Assembly: GCA_018466975.1 (NCBI GenBank)
Contig: CM031559.1
Span: forward strand, 496,001-560,000
DNA: 64,000 nt
Direction of reading: 5' to 3'
DNA from: Sparassis latifolia
Lineage: Eukaryota > Basidiomycota > Agaricomycetes > Polyporales > Sparassidaceae
Both the position numbers and the translations under genes were made by a program. The notes beneath the pieces were generated by a model. That model was not told where the DNA came from, made no database searches, and worked only from the letters and a program-made list of their open reading frames with translations. Below are positions 60,718 to 64,000 of this stretch, one piece after another. The first letter of the stretch is position 1, and each line of letters starts with the position of its first letter.

Positions 60718-61601
60718 CTATACGTCGACATACATAAGCACTGGCTCTCCGACGCCGTCGATCTCGGGTATGACGCATTTCAGGTCGAAGGCCTTCGCGA
60801 GCACGATCTTGAAGATCTTCTGCACGTTGATCGACGCTGACGTTGAGCAGAAGATGAGCGACGCGTGCATCGCCTTCGCGAAGCGCTTCGCCTGCACGTG
60901 TGGATTAGTGAGATGCAATAACGTGAATAGTATGAGGAAACAACGCGCCTGCTTTGTGATTTCTTCTTGTTCATCTCGAGGGAATGCTGAGAAGGTGTCG
61001 AATTTGGTGCCAATCAGGAATGGAATTGCCGTCTTGAGAGACGACAGCTCAGTGCGGATTCTGGTCAGAAGGTCGGTGCCGACGACACACCTTATTGAAA
61101 CCACGCGCTTGTCGATACCACTCCTTGACAGAGTTGAGTGTCGACTTCCGTGAGAGGTCAAACATGAATAGGATGGCAACGGCATCGTTGCAAACTAGCG
61201 GAAGCATGTTCACGAACTCCCGTTGCCCGCCCAAATCCCACAGCGAGAACGTGATTGATGTGCGACGCACTGTGATTGTCTTCTCCATGAAATTAACGCC
61301 TGATAGCGAACGGTATGGTGAGTTTTATGAACGGCAGACAGCTTGAGAGGCACGCACCCAGTGTTTGAATGTAATCCTCATCAAAGTGCCCCTCGACGTA
61401 TTTCACCATGAGACTCGTCTTTCCGATCTGCGAATCGCCCAACATTCCGACTTTAATGACCACACTGTACAGCATCAGCGACGGTATTCCTGCGTAAGCG
61501 GGCGAGTGTACCTGTTCGGCTCGTTGCCATTCTCGAGGGATGGGCGCGAACTTTGTGTGCTTGAGCCGGGAGTTGGAGACGAGGACGATGACGCAGACAT
61601 G
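60718..61601 (-). CDS. spg1: SPG1/Tem1-type small GTPase
   Basis: Ras-like GTPase that starts the septation initiation (mitotic exit) network at the spindle pole body. ATG 61601-61599 gives a Ser-rich start ([16 protein letters not shown]). Intron 1 joins it to [20 protein letters not shown] (P loop GDSQIGKT). Later come [16 protein letters not shown] (switch I), [10 protein letters not shown] (G3), FLIGTKFD (G4, the TKxD variant usual in this family) and the end [15 protein letters not shown]...PEIDGVGEP. Between ITKQ and AKRFAKAM about 57 nt are open in frame but interrupt family conservation. They look like an intron with a GC donor and the acceptor GTGCAG, or an in-frame insertion. There is no C-terminal prenylation motif, as expected. 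Confidence 0.93.
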
Positions 61602-64000
61602 TCCTACACGTGCGATCCGGTAGATAGAATGGAAGGTAGATGTGAAAACGATGATCCCGCTGGTTCAGACAGTTGAAGGCAGGATACCGGGTCGGTGGCG
61701 TTAAAGAACCCGAGAGAAGAAGAAAAGAACGTGTTCTGAAGTGCGCTGATGGGAGTGAAGGCTCACTCTTGAGCAAGAGTGAGCTGGGAGCTGAAACGGA
61801 CGCCAACCGAGCAGGAGCAGGAGGAAGGGGGGGCGAATACTTAGACGCCCAGGCGGTTTGTGTTCCTCGTTGAGAATTCAATCCCTTCTACCGCATCACC
61901 TGCTTCGAACAATGGCATCTCATGTGTTCTGAGTTCCCACTGTGACCTCCTACAGAGGGCACTTAAAGTGTCTTACTTCCAGGCAGGCTATCATCGACTG
62001 CAAGTCGAAGCGAGCGAAGCGATGCTTTGAACTAATCACAGGCAGAGGAAATCGAGGAACATCGGGGAATTGTAACAGTGGAAATGAAGCTGTTAGACTT
62101 TGGTGAGAAACACGATGTTCGTAGAGAGATTATACGACGATGATGAGCTGTCTCCGTTAACCTCTGCTAGGAAGGAAATGCATCGGCGTCCATCGACGTG
62201 TTCAGTACAGTGAGCCTGCCTTCGTTTCCCGTGCCAATCTGATTAATTCATGGTGCAGTTCATCTATGCCGGAATTCTCTTAAAATGAACAACAAGCCGT
62301 CACCTCCGGCGCCTCGCGTTAATTGAACGTCGCATGATAGTAAACTCTGGACAAACGTGTCGATGACTCGGGTTTTTATCTTTTATAGAGGTCCGCGAAT
62401 TCTTTGGTGCTAGGGCAAGAAAGAAACAAGAGGGCGTCAGTTTACGAGTCAACCTGGACTTGAATCATCCACATTTTGAGCTATAGATGACGGACGAGGC
62501 GTTCAACTCGAAGCGGACCGATATGGCTCATGCATAAGCACCATATATTTTTGCCTTTTGTTCCGCAGGAACGATGCGCGCTCGAAAGCGCAGCCTATTT
62601 TATCGGAAGTATTTCCCTGGAAATTCTGGCTAGGAATTAGGTCCGTGCGAAGATTTGCTGAGCTGAACTCGTAACCGATACTACAATCATTCTCAGATAA
62701 ATATATAGAAGATATCATAGACGCATATCGTCAGTTTTTTGAAAAAGGCTCTTTCCTTGAAAGAGGGCTTTCGTGAAGTCGTGCCTTGGTCACGAACGTA
62801 CTAGTCCTTTCCAGGTAGGTGACATACCATTCATGGAAACGCACTCGGAATCGAACTGAAGTGCGGCAGCAAATCGTCGATCGCAATCGTGCCCTTGATC
62901 ATTCTGCAGTCATCTGAGCCATATATCGTGCACTTTATTAGGGATATTGCAATGCCCATAACCTTTGCGCATGATGGGTGTGCTATGTCCAACGGCTGGA
63001 AGAACCGCAGGAGAAAATTGAGGGCATTCCATACTCATCCATAACCTGGCAGATAATCCTTTACAGTTTGTTCTCTCGTAAATATGCTTGTACGCAATAC
63101 TTACAGCCGGCAGTGCTAATCGATATGATTAAATTTTTGAAGCATCAGTAGCCTCCTGCAGGACGTGGGCAAACTTTCTGTCGTCGAGATAAAGAATCCT
63201 GGTAACAGACGTCACGGAAGGCAAGCGAAGTGCTTCGAACAAACTTGGAGTGGACTTCACTGCTGAGCAAAACATGGATGTAATCGAGGTCGGGCCAGCA
63301 ACTATGGGTATCTCACCGTTGTTTCACTGTAAGGTTACACTCCCCTTCAACATGCAGGCGGTCATCCGAATGGCAAACAACTGCTGATAATGCAGGGAGT
63401 GTAGGAGGCCCCAGTTATGACAGGTAGACTAATGAGAGGTTGGCGTGGATCACTTTCACGCACAAACGGGTATACGTATCCTCCTGGCTGCGGATATTGA
63501 CGCGGTGGAACGCCGTAATAGTAAGTTCGACGCGGCGTATGGATGTAAGGTTTCCTGGAAAATATCTCAACGAAAAATGCCTAAGAGCAACTTGCAATAA
63601 TATCCAAAGACTGAAAAATTCTGGCACCATCTAGTAGCCCGAACACGGTAAGGCTATATCGAGGAATAAGTCTAAGATCGCGAGATAGATGTCGAAAATC
63701 TCGTAAAACTGGACGTCAGGGTGTCTACAAGCATCTGGCTTTGTAGATAAGCATTCAGAAGATGGAACGACATGGACACGTATAAGTAGTGTTCTTGATA
63801 CGGAGGGGTGCTGCGCAGCCTCTCATGCTGGTATCATCCATATCGCACGGAAGGTAGAGACCCAGGTTTGAATACAGGTCCTCAAGAGCAGCATCACGGT
63901 GCCAGGGCCTGATGTATCACTTGTCAATAAATATAAGTAGTAGAAGAAAGTGAAGAACGATCGAGTACCATCGCAGTGAACGATTGCAAAGTCTATGCAC
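61602..64000. other. Intergenic, no gene recognised
   Basis: The last 2.4 kb of the window contain the SPG1-type promoter by position and no reading frame with recognisable motifs on either strand. A gene with its body outside the window cannot be excluded. Confidence 0.4.

Overview
The window comes from a filamentous basidiomycete, most likely an Agaricomycete. Genes are split by many 50-60 bp GT-AG introns. Housekeeping genes (uL14/RPL23, MTR4, SPG1-type GTPase, catalase, GH18+CBM5 chitinase) are fungal, and the mobile fraction (KDZ transposases, a TET/JBP dioxygenase, Ty3-type Gag) is typical of mushrooms.

Region 1 (1-42 kb) is a nest of mobile elements. Its oldest visible layer is a Ty3-type gag gene on the minus strand. 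It starts near 36218, is split at 35815/11246, continues to about 8374, and carries three in-frame stops. Two KDZ elements sit inside it. Element B (11246-35815, 24,570 bp) has 7-bp identical flanks (TGGCCTC), about 87-bp terminal inverted repeats, and subterminal arrays of GC-rich repeats that share a core in inverted orientation. It carries two divergent gene pairs, a KDZ transposase and a small downstream gene. One cargo gene encodes an intact-looking 428-residue TET/JBP 2-oxoglutarate/Fe(II) dioxygenase, the family that oxidises 5-methylcytosine or thymine in DNA. Removing element B and one target copy rejoins the gag frame exactly. Element A (1-8373, left end outside the window) is an older, CpG-depleted KDZ element. 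Its right end has the same terminal motif as element B and an array of CTATATAG palindromes at strictly alternating 42/56-bp spacing.

Element B has itself been hit by smaller elements: a 169-bp MITE in its left TIR, a 1.4-kb foldback element in its left array, and a 1,177-bp foldback element with 420-bp arms in the transposase. That transposase also has two frameshifts and a TGA stop, so element B now needs a transposase from elsewhere.

Region 2 (37-42 kb) holds two tandem cytochrome P450 pseudogenes separated by a TA-flanked MITE and a 644-bp inverted-repeat element.

Region 3 (43-64 kb) is ordinary gene space: an F-box-like protein (+), ribosomal protein uL14 (-), catalase (-), MTR4 exosome helicase (+), secreted chitinase (-) and SPG1/Tem1 GTPase (-), with long stretches between them where I recognise no gene.
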